Shown here piece after piece: positions 58,591 to 64,000 of a stretch of DNA of 64,000 bases (positions are counted from its first letter, which is position 1; each line of letters begins with the position of its first letter). Source of the DNA: Heliocidaris tuberculata (Eukaryota; Echinodermata; Echinoidea; Camarodonta; Echinometridae); the NCBI GenBank assembly GCA_025618425.1, contig CM046832.1:17951608-18015607 (forward strand), in the 5' to 3' direction. The notes under the pieces are model-generated. The model made no database searches. It was not told where the DNA came from and saw only the letters and a list, made by a program, of their open reading frames with translations. The position numbers and the translations under genes were made by a program.

Positions 58591-58626
58591 TGACGTCACA
58601 CTACTGTAGGCGTTAGGAGCCGCCAT
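58591..58626 (+). promoter_or_regulatory. Rab11 promoter candidate: CRE plus YY1-like motif
   Basis: GTGACGTCAC (58590-58599) contains the full CREB/ATF palindrome, and GCCGCCATT (58619-58627) resembles a YY1 site. Both lie about 260-300 bases upstream of the Rab11 ATG. This arrangement suits a housekeeping TATA-less promoter; the start site is not visible. Confidence 0.5.
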
Positions 58627-58886
58627 TGTACCGATTTCGAAGATCAATGTTTATCTCAAAGACTTGAGCACAATCGTCCAAATCTAGCAGCATCAGTTAA
58701 GTTTATCCTCCCAAATTATTCTGATGTTCTAAGTGAAGCCCAAATTCAAACGATTGCATTTTTATTTCTCAAATTAGTACCAATCATTATATGTTTATTT
58801 GGGAATCCCTACCGGTGACATATCCGGAAGTCACTTCTCAGGGGCGTAACCGAACAGGTTGAAGAAGACATACACAACGAAACAAG

Positions 58887-64000
<5,114 letters not shown>

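Larger units (their letters stand above)
50586..58886. other. 8.3-kb divergent spacer between the Rab gene and Rab11
   Basis: The two Rab genes are transcribed away from each other. No exon is recognised in between. The spacer has a 700-base purine-rich block (51222-51960), (GGA)n, (TTTC)n, a LINE reverse transcriptase relic, MITEs, (TTA)n and a likely Rab11 promoter. An open frame at 53419-53700 has no recognisable domain and is not called. Confidence 0.5.

Overview
This window is AT-rich animal nuclear DNA. The genes are split by GT-AG introns, the non-coding DNA is full of microsatellites, long homopolymers and small DNA transposons, and there are vertebrate-type tRNA-Arg(ACG) genes. An animal-type ST8Sia sialyltransferase and a Rab11 whose visible part looks almost identical to the known animal protein point to a marine deuterostome. 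My best guess is an echinoderm such as a sea urchin, but no species-diagnostic sequence is present.

Layout from left to right: (1) 1-1.9 kb holds three identical tRNA-Arg(ACG) genes on the minus strand, two of them inside duplicated flanks. (2) 8.07-28.60 kb on the plus strand is a complete four-exon alpha-2,8-sialyltransferase-like gene (388 aa). Its first intron is 17.5 kb long and contains a fourth identical tRNA-Arg gene and many transposon relics. (3) 30.7-42.5 kb on the minus strand is a tandem array of three paralogous genes. Each encodes a protein with three consecutive TM2 domains (about six membrane helices) and a cytosolic-type tail carrying PPxY. (4) 46.39-50.59 kb on the minus strand is a complete six-exon Rab GTPase of the Rab5/21/22-like group, with a 30-nt microexon and a GC-AG intron. 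(5) 58.89 kb to the right edge on the plus strand is the 5' part of Rab11 (two exons; the rest lies beyond the window).

All five complete gene models were joined by hand. In each one the exon phases are compatible and the summed exon length is a multiple of three, which strongly supports the splice sites. The genes do not form an operon. The sialyltransferase is a Golgi enzyme, the Rabs are vesicle-traffic switches, and the TM2 proteins are predicted membrane proteins, so a shared membrane-traffic theme is possible but could be chance.

The remaining DNA is mostly mobile-element debris: several hAT-like MITEs with clean 8-bp target duplications, fold-back elements with arms of 200 bp or more, a degenerate LINE reverse transcriptase with a frameshift, LINE 3' tails of several families, and long (GAA)n, (GA)n, (TTA)n and poly-G tracts. 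The most unusual coding feature is the triple-TM2/PPxY gene array.
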